NCBI GenBank assembly: GCA_016722375.1
Contig: JADKJG010000006.1
Coordinates: 334,001-398,000 of the forward strand
Source: Bacteroidota bacterium
GTDB lineage: Bacteria > Bacteroidota > Bacteroidia > Chitinophagales > LD1
DNA length: 64,000 bases
Reading direction: 5' to 3'
The notes under the pieces are model-generated. The model made no database searches. It saw nothing but the letters and a program-made list of their open reading frames with translations, and had not been told where the DNA came from. The position numbers and the translations under genes were made by a program. This document shows, in pieces, positions 54,847 to 62,924 of this stretch. Each line of letters opens with the position of its first letter. Within the stretch, counting starts at the first letter, position 1.

Positions 54847-55380
54847 ATGGAGTCAACAGAAAAAATTTCAAAATGGAAAATCTTTGGAGAGATAATTTCC
54901 ATCAGAACAACTGCGCCATCAGGTAATCCAGAGTTTTGGTTGTATTTTGTTTTGATAAATCTTGTCTTTTGTGCCTTGGGAATTTATGTAAGCATATTTA
55001 CTGACCTTGTTGACAAGAACAGATACTTTGATTTTCGTGCACTCAATACAAATCTTGGAACATTCTACATTGCAATTTTAGCGTCAGGGTGTTTTGACTT
55101 AATTCTTTCAAGAGCAAAGATTATGAAAACGACACTCTCAATGTTTTCTATTGCCATTCTTGTATTTGGAATTTTAGCATTAATTATTTCAGCCGTTGTT
55201 AGGTTGCGATTTGCATTGCCAATAACATTTACTTTTTGCATTGTATCACTTTTTATTTGGTGGATAGCAAATGCAGAAAACGATAAACTAATGATGGATG
55301 AAGTCTCAATAAGCGATATAACGGGTGGAAACTTAGCACAAAAAATTCTTGGTGATTTAGGCGACTTCAAAACAAAATAA
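54847..55380 (+). CDS. Four-helix membrane protein in the dnd operon
   Basis: The 177-aa protein has four predicted transmembrane helices (FWLYFVLINLVFCALGIYV; FYIAILASGCFDLIL; MFSIAILVFGILALIISAV; LPITFTFCIVSLFIWWIA) and a cytosolic acidic tail. No family recognised. It lies between the DndE-ATPase gene (15 bases) and the DGQHR gene (2 bases), so it is co-transcribed. A membrane protein is not part of the canonical Dnd set and may be an effector or sensor. Confidence 0.7.
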   Translation: MESTEKISKWKIFGEIISIRTTAPSGNPEFWLYFVLINLVFCALGIYVSIFTDLVDKNRYFDFRALNTNLGTFYIAILASGCFDLILSRAKIMKTTLSMFSIAILVFGILALIISAVVRLRFALPITFTFCIVSLFIWWIANAENDKLMMDEVSISDITGGNLAQKILGDLGDFKTK

Positions 55381-55382
55381 CT

Positions 55383-56624
55383 ATGAATCACATAGAAATA
55401 CCGGCAATAAAAATCTCACAACCTTTTGGTGACTTTTTCTCGTGCAAGTTCAAAGCTAAGGACTTACTTGAATTAACTTTTTCAGACCCGTTAAGATTTA
55501 TTGACGACAGTGGAAAGATGGCAGGGAATCAAAGAATATTAGACGATAGAAGAATTGAAGAAATCGGAAAGTATATTCAAACAGTAGATGTTGCATTTCC
55601 CAACTCAATAATTATTGCAGCAAACTATGGTATCAATGGTGCTCTTTGCGAAGATGAACTTAGAAGATGGAGATTAGTTCCAGTAGGCAACAACGACTTA
55701 TACAATCTTATCATTCCAACGAATGAAAAACTTGCTTCTGTTATTGACGGTCAGCATAGATTAAATGGTTTTTTAAATGTGCCCAACCATTTAAAAGATA
55801 TTGAACTTCTTTGTTCGGTATATCTTGATTTGCCAAATCCATACCAGGCACAAATTTTTGCAACTATCAATTTTAATCAGAAAAAAGTTGACAAAAGTTT
55901 GGCTTACGAACAATTCGGTTTTAATTTAGATAGTGAGCCATCACATTCGTGGTCGCCTGAAAAACTTGCAGTATTTTTTACAAGAAAGTTAAATCAAGAC
56001 GATAAGGAGAAGTCAATTTTTTACAACCACATTATTCTTGCACCGCAAGATGATAATTTAATTTTTCAAAAAAAACCAAAACAACTTTCATGGGCTATTT
56101 CAACTTCAACTATCGTTGACTGCATTATCAGTTTATTTTCTACGAACAATAAGCGAGATAAATATCTCTTACACAAATTTCAAGTTGATGAAAGAAAAAG
56201 AACCGTTCTTGTTAAGGATAGTTCACCGTTCAGGCAAATCTATATTGCCAACAACGACATTGTAATTTATACGGCTATCTCTAATTTTTTCAAAGCCGCA
56301 TACGATACACTTATTTCAAAATCCAAAGAAGGCTCTTACATAAAAAAGACAGTCGGAGTTCAGGCGCTTTTTGATACTTTGAGAATAATTTCTGCAAAAA
56401 CTTTGGAAAAAAGCAAAGACCTAAGTGAAGCATTTTACTCATCTTATCTTGTCAAAGTTCAACAAGTAGATTTTAAGGATAATTTTTATCAGGCATCAGG
56501 AGTTGGTAGGGGTAGGATAAAAAACACAATTCTTTATGCAAATAATTTAATTGAGGATTCAGATTTGAAAGATTCTGACCTAACTGAAATAAAAAGAATT
56601 TTAAAGGGTAGTCCACAGCAATAA
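55383..56624 (+). CDS. dndB: DGQHR-domain protein, DndB-like
   Basis: The 413-aa protein has ASVIDGQHRLNGFL around residue 122, the DGQHR signature. N-terminal repeats (NQRILDDRRIEEIGKYIQ) and FATINFNQKKVDKSLAYE follow the DndB/DGQHR pattern. DndB represses or limits phosphorothioation in classical dnd loci, where it is encoded upstream; here it is fifth in the operon. The related DptB name exists, so the symbol is by family and context. Confidence 0.8.
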   Translation: MNHIEIPAIKISQPFGDFFSCKFKAKDLLELTFSDPLRFIDDSGKMAGNQRILDDRRIEEIGKYIQTVDVAFPNSIIIAANYGINGALCEDELRRWRLVPVGNNDLYNLIIPTNEKLASVIDGQHRLNGFLNVPNHLKDIELLCSVYLDLPNPYQAQIFATINFNQKKVDKSLAYEQFGFNLDSEPSHSWSPEKLAVFFTRKLNQDDKEKSIFYNHIILAPQDDNLIFQKKPKQLSWAISTSTIVDCIISLFSTNNKRDKYLLHKFQVDERKRTVLVKDSSPFRQIYIANNDIVIYTAISNFFKAAYDTLISKSKEGSYIKKTVGVQALFDTLRIISAKTLEKSKDLSEAFYSSYLVKVQQVDFKDNFYQASGVGRGRIKNTILYANNLIEDSDLKDSDLTEIKRILKGSPQQ

Positions 56625-56625
56625 A

Positions 56626-58106
56626 ATGTTTCTAATTCAAATATCTGTTATCCTAATTGCGATTCTCCTAATCGCAAATATCATTCTTACTCTCAAGGCT
56701 GGCAAAAAAGAAGAAGGCAAAGACCTCACTGAAATAAAGATTTCAGTGTCATCGCTCATTCAAGATTTGAAAGATACGGAGACCAATTTGAAAAATGAGT
56801 TTGTAACCAACAGAAAAGAAACGGCACAAGGTTCGAAAGAATTAAGAGAGGAGGTGGGCAACCAGTTAAATACTTTCACAAAGACATTTTCTGATTTGCT
56901 TTCTGCATTGACAAAAACAGTAGAAGATAAATTCACTGCATTTCAATCCACGATTGAAACAAATGACAAGGAAAGTAGAAAAGAATTGAAAGAATATTTG
57001 GAAGCATTCAAAACCGAATTGAATGATGCCTTAAAAGATTACAGAGAACGATTGAGAGAACAGTTTGAAGAGTTTGAAAAAAACCAACGAACACAAAATG
57101 TAGCAAACAGCGAGAAGCTTTCAGAAGTAAAAACCACTTTAGAAAAATCGTTGAAGACATTGCAAGAAGGCAACGAAAAAAAGTTGGAAGAAATGAGAGT
57201 TACAGTTGATGAAAAGTTGCAGAAAACTTTAGAAGCAAGATTGTCAGCATCATTTGAATTAGTGAGTAAGAATTTAGAATCGGTGCAGAAAGGTTTAGGC
57301 GAAATGCAATCATTAGCTACTGGTGTGGGCGATTTGAAAAAGGTATTGAGCAATGTAAAAACAAGAGGCATATTAGGCGAAATTCAACTTGCAAACATTT
57401 TGGAACAACTACTTGCACCCGAACAATACGATGTGAATGTGGTAACTAAAAAAGGAACAAGCAACCGAGTTGAGTTTGCAATAAAAATTCCACAGCAGAA
57501 CCAAGACAACAAAGTTTTGTTGATGCCAATTGATAGTAAGTTCCCGATAGAAGATTATTACACATTACTTGCAGCGTATGAGGCAAGCGATGCAACAGCA
57601 GCAGAAGCAGCAGGAAAAGCGTTAGAAAACGCTATTAAAAAATCTGCAAAAGACATTCATGAAAAATATATCAGCCCACCCGACACATCAGAAATTGGTT
57701 TGTTATTTCTACCAATAGAAGGCTTGTATGCGGAAGCAGTTCGAAGACCAGCACTAATGGAATTTTTGCAACGAGAATATCAAATTATAATAACTGGACC
57801 AACAACTTTGTCAGCCATCCTGCACACTATTTCATTTGGTTATAGAACAATGGCATTAGAGCAACGTAGCGGAGAAATCAAAAAACTTTAAGTGCAGTAA
57901 AAACAGAGTTTGGCAAGTTTGGTGATGTGTTGAAAAGGCACAAGAAAAAAATAAACAAAGCAAGTGAGGATATTGATGAATTAGTTGGCGTGCGAACAAA
58001 AAAGATAAATGCCACGCTAAAATCGTTTGAACAACTCCCTGCTAAAGAAACTGAATTGCTGTTGGGAAGTGCTGATACAGACATAACAGAGGACAACGAA
58101 AATTAA
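56626..58106 (+). pseudogene. rmuC: RmuC-family protein, frameshifted near its C-terminus
   Basis: An N-terminal membrane anchor (ISVILIAILLIANIILTL) is followed by a coiled coil (~40-230) and the RmuC nuclease-like domain (KTRGILGEIQLANILEQLL, LMPIDSKFPIEDYY, GLLFLPIEGLYAEA, IITGPTTLSAILHTISFGYRT). The frame stops at 57891, but family sequence continues in the -1 frame (TLSAVKTEFGKFGDVLKRHKK) to 58106. One A missing from the A-tract 57880-57885 explains it; intact length about 493 aa. RmuC proteins resemble PD-(D/E)XK nucleases. Position in the dnd operon, 1 base after the DGQHR gene, makes an effector role worth testing. Confidence 0.82.
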
Positions 58107-58107
58107 A

Positions 58108-58416
58108 ATGGCAACTACATTTCATAAAACAAAACTGACCGTTTCATTTGATAATTTTTTTCAAAGAGCAAAAGAGATTAAAGAATTTACAAGTTCAAAA
58201 GGACAACGCTATAAAGTTTTACGAATTGAATCCAGTGAAATGTTTTTTCTAAGATTAGATGCAAAGGGGAATAAAGAGTGGAAAATGAATTTGAAAAATG
58301 TTTACCAAGCTTATAAAGAGTTAGAAGATTTTGCAACCATTAACTTCAAGCATTATGTTCCCATCACTCATTCTCCTGCAAGAGGATTGCTGCTACATTT
58401 AGCTATGTTACAATAG
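58108..58416 (+). CDS. Small hypothetical protein in the dnd operon
   Basis: The 102-aa basic protein contains KEFTSSKGQRYKVLRIESSEMFFLRLDAKGNKEW and a terminal HYVPITHSPARGLLLHLAML. No family recognised. It starts 1 base after the reconstructed RmuC stop and 31 bases before the 640-aa gene, so it is in the operon. Possibly a nucleic-acid-binding beta-barrel, by its alternating basic and hydrophobic strands (weak inference). Confidence 0.6.
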   Translation: MATTFHKTKLTVSFDNFFQRAKEIKEFTSSKGQRYKVLRIESSEMFFLRLDAKGNKEWKMNLKNVYQAYKELEDFATINFKHYVPITHSPARGLLLHLAMLQ

Positions 58417-58447
58417 GTTTAAAACTATAGCAAAGCTTTAATACGTA

Positions 58448-60370
58448 ATGAACTATACAAACACCACCAGGCTGAATATTTTGTCTAAGAGAGCCCAAAA
58501 CATTCTTGAGCGGCTTGGCGGTGTTCAGAAAATGCTTGAGTTCTATTCAAGTGGGCGTTCATTTATGGATTTGTCCCATTCCGGCAGAAAAACAGAATTG
58601 GAATTAAAAGTATTTTGCGAGAATTTAATTAAGTCACAGAATGCAGATTCACAACAGACGTATTCCAACAATACAGAAAAACAGGTAGTTGAAAACATTA
58701 ATGATGCAATGACGCATTATTTTTCTAATAAAAAACTTCTGAGTAACGTTACTCAGAAGTTCTTAACTAAACTTGAGGAGAGTTTTATGATTTCATTGAA
58801 CGACTCCCAGAAACAACTTTTTATAGTAACTCATTTTAATCCGTATTTCAAGTTTGTTAGAAAATCTTCTTTTAGTGATTCCTTAATGAGGGAACTTAAT
58901 AGGTTACAGCGTAGAATGCTGTCCTTTACAAAATTTGAAGGTGCAATTGAGGTTGTTCATACCGTGAACACAGAACCTGGCCATGAACTTCAGTTAAGCG
59001 ATAATTTTAAATTCAATTTTTTATTTTCTACTGCGCTTTCATCAAGCGATGCAGAAATATTTCTTACCGATGACAAATATGTTTTTGAACGCTTAATATC
59101 TGCCTTCCTCAGGACAAGAAAGTGGTCAAAAAAATTGAAACTAATAGTTCGTCATTTCTTTTTTAATGAAGAGATGTTAAGTATAAAGCAAGTTGCAGAT
59201 TTAAGTGATTGTTCTGAACAATTGGTCAGAACGTCAATTACTAAACTAACTAATGAAATAATGCCTAAAACCATTGAGGCAATTTTGTCTGAAGTTGAAT
59301 TTGAAGAATTTGACCTATTTCATTCCGATGATAAAAATTGGTTTATCGCTGAACCTTTTAAAAAATTCAATTTCAATGGAGAGTTATTGACTCCAAACTA
59401 CAGACTTGGCTATCATGCACTGAAGATTTTCTATAGGGATAAATTTTCTCTCCTTGATGAATTGCTTTACGATGTTTTGGAACAGAATAGAACGTTTGGT
59501 TACGAAGATGGCTACTTGTTTGTTTCGGAAAAATATATCGAGAAGGTTAACCTAAGCGGATTGATAGTTTTTCTCGAGTGTGAAATTTATGAATTTGAAA
59601 GCGTAAGATTTGACTACAACTTACAGGTGTTGATAGAGCGTTTTTATAAAGAGAATAATATATTGATTGAAAAGACTGAGGTTGAAAAAATTTACAGATT
59701 CATTTTAAAAATTAAACTGAGTGAAATAAGCATTGCCGTAGGTAACCTCAAGCGAAACGAGAAAAAATTATTGAATGCCAAAATCTCTGAAATTATTGAA
59801 GATTACTTAACCAATTCGAATCAAGCTAAACGCACAAAGGAGTTAATTGCGGTATTGTCAGAAAGCAATATTAATATAGATAGGGCACAGCTACTACTGA
59901 CGCTTAAAGGTATGCCCGAAACTTTTATAAGGATGGGTAATGGATTATGTGGCTTAAGAAAGTGGTCTAAATCACAAAACCTTCAAGGAAGTATTCGAGA
60001 AATTGTCGAACATCAATTATCAAATATAGATACTCCATTACACATTTCTGAAATACTAACGCTGTTAGGTAATTTTAGAGATGTTTCGAAACACTCAATT
60101 GTAACCAATTTGAAGTTAACTGAGAATAGAGTGTTTAAATTTTTCAATTGTGCATTTATTGGCTTGGCATCTAAAAAGTATGATAGCTATTGGAATAACA
60201 TCCCGCGCTTTATTCCAGCAAAGTTTATGGGTGTTTACAGGAATAATCAATTAAGTGAAGAGATGAAAATAAAAAAGCTAATTGAGTTTGGGTATCCTGA
60301 AGTTCATGTTAGAAGTGTCATGAATTCTAAAAAAAATAAAGAAGTTAAACCTTTGGATGCCAATATTTGA
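58448..60370 (+). CDS. Large protein with sigma-like and HARE-HTH-like DNA-binding segments, dnd-associated
   Basis: The 640-aa protein has no recognised full-length family. Visible parts: an N-terminal helix-hairpin-like start (LSKRAQNILERLGGVQKMLEF); a sigma-region-4-like HTH (~225-265, VRHFFFNEEMLSIKQVADL then SEQLVRTSITKL); and a segment at ~515-580 (IREIVEHQLSNIDTPLHISEI... VTNLKLTENRVFKFFNCAFIGLA) that fits HARE-HTH domains used by RNA polymerase delta and DNA-modification-linked proteins. Its gene is the last of the dnd operon and converges on a small HTH gene, overlapping it by 67 bases. A regulator or a modified-DNA-sensing factor is possible. Confidence 0.6.
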   Translation: MNYTNTTRLNILSKRAQNILERLGGVQKMLEFYSSGRSFMDLSHSGRKTELELKVFCENLIKSQNADSQQTYSNNTEKQVVENINDAMTHYFSNKKLLSNVTQKFLTKLEESFMISLNDSQKQLFIVTHFNPYFKFVRKSSFSDSLMRELNRLQRRMLSFTKFEGAIEVVHTVNTEPGHELQLSDNFKFNFLFSTALSSSDAEIFLTDDKYVFERLISAFLRTRKWSKKLKLIVRHFFFNEEMLSIKQVADLSDCSEQLVRTSITKLTNEIMPKTIEAILSEVEFEEFDLFHSDDKNWFIAEPFKKFNFNGELLTPNYRLGYHALKIFYRDKFSLLDELLYDVLEQNRTFGYEDGYLFVSEKYIEKVNLSGLIVFLECEIYEFESVRFDYNLQVLIERFYKENNILIEKTEVEKIYRFILKIKLSEISIAVGNLKRNEKKLLNAKISEIIEDYLTNSNQAKRTKELIAVLSESNINIDRAQLLLTLKGMPETFIRMGNGLCGLRKWSKSQNLQGSIREIVEHQLSNIDTPLHISEILTLLGNFRDVSKHSIVTNLKLTENRVFKFFNCAFIGLASKKYDSYWNNIPRFIPAKFMGVYRNNQLSEEMKIKKLIEFGYPEVHVRSVMNSKKNKEVKPLDANI

Positions 60371-60531
60371 TTCACACTTTCTTCGCTATACAGAAAAGCA
60401 TTCCCATCCTTTGTAAATTCAAATTTCCCTGCCTCTCTCATGTGGGTTATATCACATGCGCGAACTTTAAGCGTTTTCATTACCTCTTTACTCTTTAGCC
60501 AGTTTGACTTTGATTTCTTTTTGGTAGGCAT
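60304..60531 (-). CDS. Small HTH (MerR/excisionase-like) protein
   Basis: The 75-aa protein has a basic start and an HTH pattern: NWLKSKEVMKTLKVRACDITHM then KFEFTKDGNAFLYSEESVNQIL, i.e. helix-turn-helix and wing followed by a helix. It overlaps the 3' end of the preceding plus-strand gene tail-to-tail. It lies 10 bases upstream of the cysteine desulfurase region on the same strand, but is transcribed after it. Probably a regulator or excisionase. Confidence 0.55.
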   Translation of the reverse strand: MPTKKKSKSNWLKSKEVMKTLKVRACDITHMREAGKFEFTKDGNAFLYSEESVNQILASKGLTSLFFLEFMTLLT

Positions 60532-60541
60532 AAATTAAGGT

Positions 60542-61721
60542 TTAAGAAACCATTGCCCTTAATCCACTCACAACATTTTTTACGGCATCAATTGCAACAT
60601 CAATTTCTTTTTTTGTATTGAATTTTCCAATTGAGAAACGAATGCTGCTAAACGCAGAAGTTTCATCCAAGCCCATAGCAGTAAGCACATGAGAAGGTTC
60701 TATGCTTGTGGAAGTGCAAGCGCTTCCGTTGCTAACAGCAATTAAGGGCAAATCACTTTCGGGATTACTTAAGCCCATAATCACAGCATCACTATCAGCA
60801 CCACGAAACAAAATATTGGAAGTGTTATACAAACGAGTTTCTGTATTTCCGTTTACAGAAGTGTTTTTAATTTTGAGTAATTCAGATTCTAAATAATTTC
60901 TCAAACTCAAAATGCTTTCAGTATTTTTTTCCATTTCCTTATGTGCCAAAGTACAAGCAGCACCGAGGGCAACAATAGAAGGAACATTCAGTGTTCCGCT
61001 TCTCATACCCTTTTCGTGACCGCCACCATGCAACAGCGCAGGTATCTTCACTCGATTCAAGCGTTGCCTTACATACAAAGCACCTACCCCTTTTGGAGCA
61101 TATAACTTGTGTCCACTCATACAAAGCAAATCAACTTCAAGCGAATCAACATTCACAGGAATTTTTCCAACCGCTTGTGTTGCATCGGTCATAAACAAAG
61201 CACCAACCGAATGTGTGAGTTCAGCAATTTCTTTCATTGGCTGCATGACACCGGTTTCATTATTCGCCAACATAACTGAGACAAGAATTGTATCATTCCG
61301 CAAAGCATTTTTCAGTTCTGCTAAATCAATTAGTCCGTCAGATTTCACAAGGAGAAATTTTATTTTATAACCTTTCGTTTCAAGATGCTTGCAAGTATCC
61401 AAAATCGCAGAATGCTCAGTGCAAACTGTTATAATGTGTTTGCCTTTTGTAGAATAGCTTTCAGCAACACCCTTAATTGCCAAGTTGATTGCTTCGGTAG
61501 AACCACTTGTAAAAACGATTTCGTGGGCTTCTGCTCCAATCAAATCCGCAACCTGAACCCTTGCAGCTTTTACCGCTATAAGCCCCTACCCCAAACTTGT
61601 GAGAACTATTTGCATTGGCAAAGTTGTCAGTCAAAAACGGCATCATTACTTCCAATACCCTTTTATCAACGGGAGTTGTGGCATTATTATCGAGGTAAAT
61701 TAATTTGTTTTCCGTCATCAT
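60542..61721 (-). pseudogene. dndA: Cysteine desulfurase (DndA/IscS-like), frameshifted
   Basis: ATG 61721 begins MMTENKLIYLDNNATTPVDKR. Near 61570-61580 two bases (GC) appear lost. Restoring them gives AYSAVKAARVQVADLIGAEAHEIVFTSGSTEA in continuous frame down to 60542, 393 aa. Family marks: TSGSTEAIN, TEHSAILDT, MTDATQAVGK, SGHKLYAPKG with the PLP Lys, and the active Cys in SNGSACTSTSIEPSH. It converts cysteine to alanine and an enzyme persulfide, the sulfur source for DndC. It is convergent with the dnd operon rather than in it, so a housekeeping-like NifS role is possible. Confidence 0.82.
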
Positions 61722-61860
61722 AGTCTTTACAAATATAGGTAAGGATTCTCCTCCAGCTAAGAAAAACATTCTACTAAATACACTTCATGAAATTATTTTC
61801 ATCTCACACTTACTCGTGTCACAGGTTTCTCGCATACTAACAGAAACAAAACTACAGGCA

Positions 61861-62103
61861 ATGCTACCACCAATTAAAAAGTATAACCCGAGCAAGAACG
61901 AGTATTACGTTCTTAGAGACGGTAAAACACCAGGCATCTATTTCAGCTACGATGAGGCATTAAAGCACAAGCACGATGGGGATGAGCGACCTGTCGCACG
62001 TGCTTTTAAGAATTGGTGTGAAGCCATATACTATTTTAAAACAGGAGAGATTATCCCTCCCCCACCCATAAAAAAGGAACCCAAGCGGCGACCGTTATTT
62101 TGA
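61861..62103 (+). CDS. Small viroplasmin/RNase-H1-N-terminal-like domain protein
   Basis: An 80-aa protein from ATG 61861 (the longer frame from 61705 runs through the promoter region of the desulfurase gene). YYVLRDGKTPGIYFSYDEALKH then VARAFKNWCEAIYYF follows the Caulimovirus viroplasmin fold that binds RNA/DNA hybrids at the N-terminus of RNase H1. A proline-rich tail (PPPPIKKEPKRRPLF) follows. The catalytic RNase H domain is absent, so it would be a binding module only. Confidence 0.65.
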   Translation: MLPPIKKYNPSKNEYYVLRDGKTPGIYFSYDEALKHKHDGDERPVARAFKNWCEAIYYFKTGEIIPPPPIKKEPKRRPLF

Positions 62104-62118
62104 GAAATACCGGACTGC

Positions 62119-62763
62119 CTACCTTTTTAGGAGAAGTAATTTCTTGACTTTTATTGCCGTGTTTCTGGACACATCGTGTAGTTTCTGACACTGGCTGAGG
62201 GAAAACCCCTTCCGCAAGTCGGCAGCAAGTCGAGGATATTTCTTTAATAGAGTTTCATCGTCTTGCTTGCCTTCTGGTCTTCCTACTCTTTTACCTTTGT
62301 GTCTTGCATTGACCAAACCTGATTTAATTCGCTCTGAAAGAATTCTTCGTTCTTCGGCTGCCAGTTCGGAGTAGATGGCGATGATAATATTGGTCACGAA
62401 GCTCTCTTGGCCACGGTCATCTAAGCTTTCCAACCCGCCCAAGTTCCTGAACACGATGGCAATCTTCTTAGAATGCAGGTAGTCAATTGTATGCCGGATG
62501 TCTTTCGCGTTTCGACCGATGCGGCTGACCTCTGAGACTATTACCTTATCGAACTCCTTACGCGCGGCACATTCGAACAACCGCTGCAAGTCTTCGCGTT
62601 CGTGGAAGGTCTTTGTGCCAGTAATCTTAGTGGCGATGGTCTCAACTACCTCAAAATGCTTCTGCTCACAGCACTGGTTCAGTTCAAGAATTTGTCGCTG
62701 GTAGTCCTGCTTGTCTGTGCTGACGCGGATGAAGAGACAGGCACGGGTAGTCGGTCGGTTCAT
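62119..62763 (-). CDS. Serine recombinase (resolvase/invertase family)
   Basis: The 214-aa protein has the catalytic serine in LFIRVSTDKQ and the arginine helix region RIGRNAKDIRHTIDYLHSKKI. The E-helix is SELAAEERRILSERIKSGL, and the RHKGKRVGRPEG linker leads to a C-terminal HTH (SLSQCQKLHDVSRNTAIKVKKL). Length matches small resolvases/invertases. It supports the mobile nature of the right part of the window. A palindrome at 62867-62881 lies upstream and could be a binding site. Confidence 0.9.
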   Translation of the reverse strand: MNRPTTRACLFIRVSTDKQDYQRQILELNQCCEQKHFEVVETIATKITGTKTFHEREDLQRLFECAARKEFDKVIVSEVSRIGRNAKDIRHTIDYLHSKKIAIVFRNLGGLESLDDRGQESFVTNIIIAIYSELAAEERRILSERIKSGLVNARHKGKRVGRPEGKQDDETLLKKYPRLAADLRKGFSLSQCQKLHDVSRNTAIKVKKLLLLKR

Positions 62764-62866
62764 AATAATCTAATGGTTGTTGTGAACCGAGTATAGCAGA
62801 TTCCGGTGAGCATAAGGAAGGTTAAAAATTGACTAACGTTTATTTTGAACCGGCCAAACTCTCAAT

Positions 62867-62881
62867 TTACAATAATTGTAA
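62867..62881. promoter_or_regulatory. Perfect palindrome upstream of the serine recombinase gene
   Basis: TTACAAT-A-ATTGTAA, a perfect 7-bp inverted repeat with a one-base centre, sits in the 161-bp gap between the recombinase and the polymerase-like gene. It may be an operator or part of a recombination site. Confidence 0.35.
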
Positions 62882-62924
62882 GTCAATCCTACTCATAATT
62901 TCCTTTGCTTGTCCTCCTTTGATT

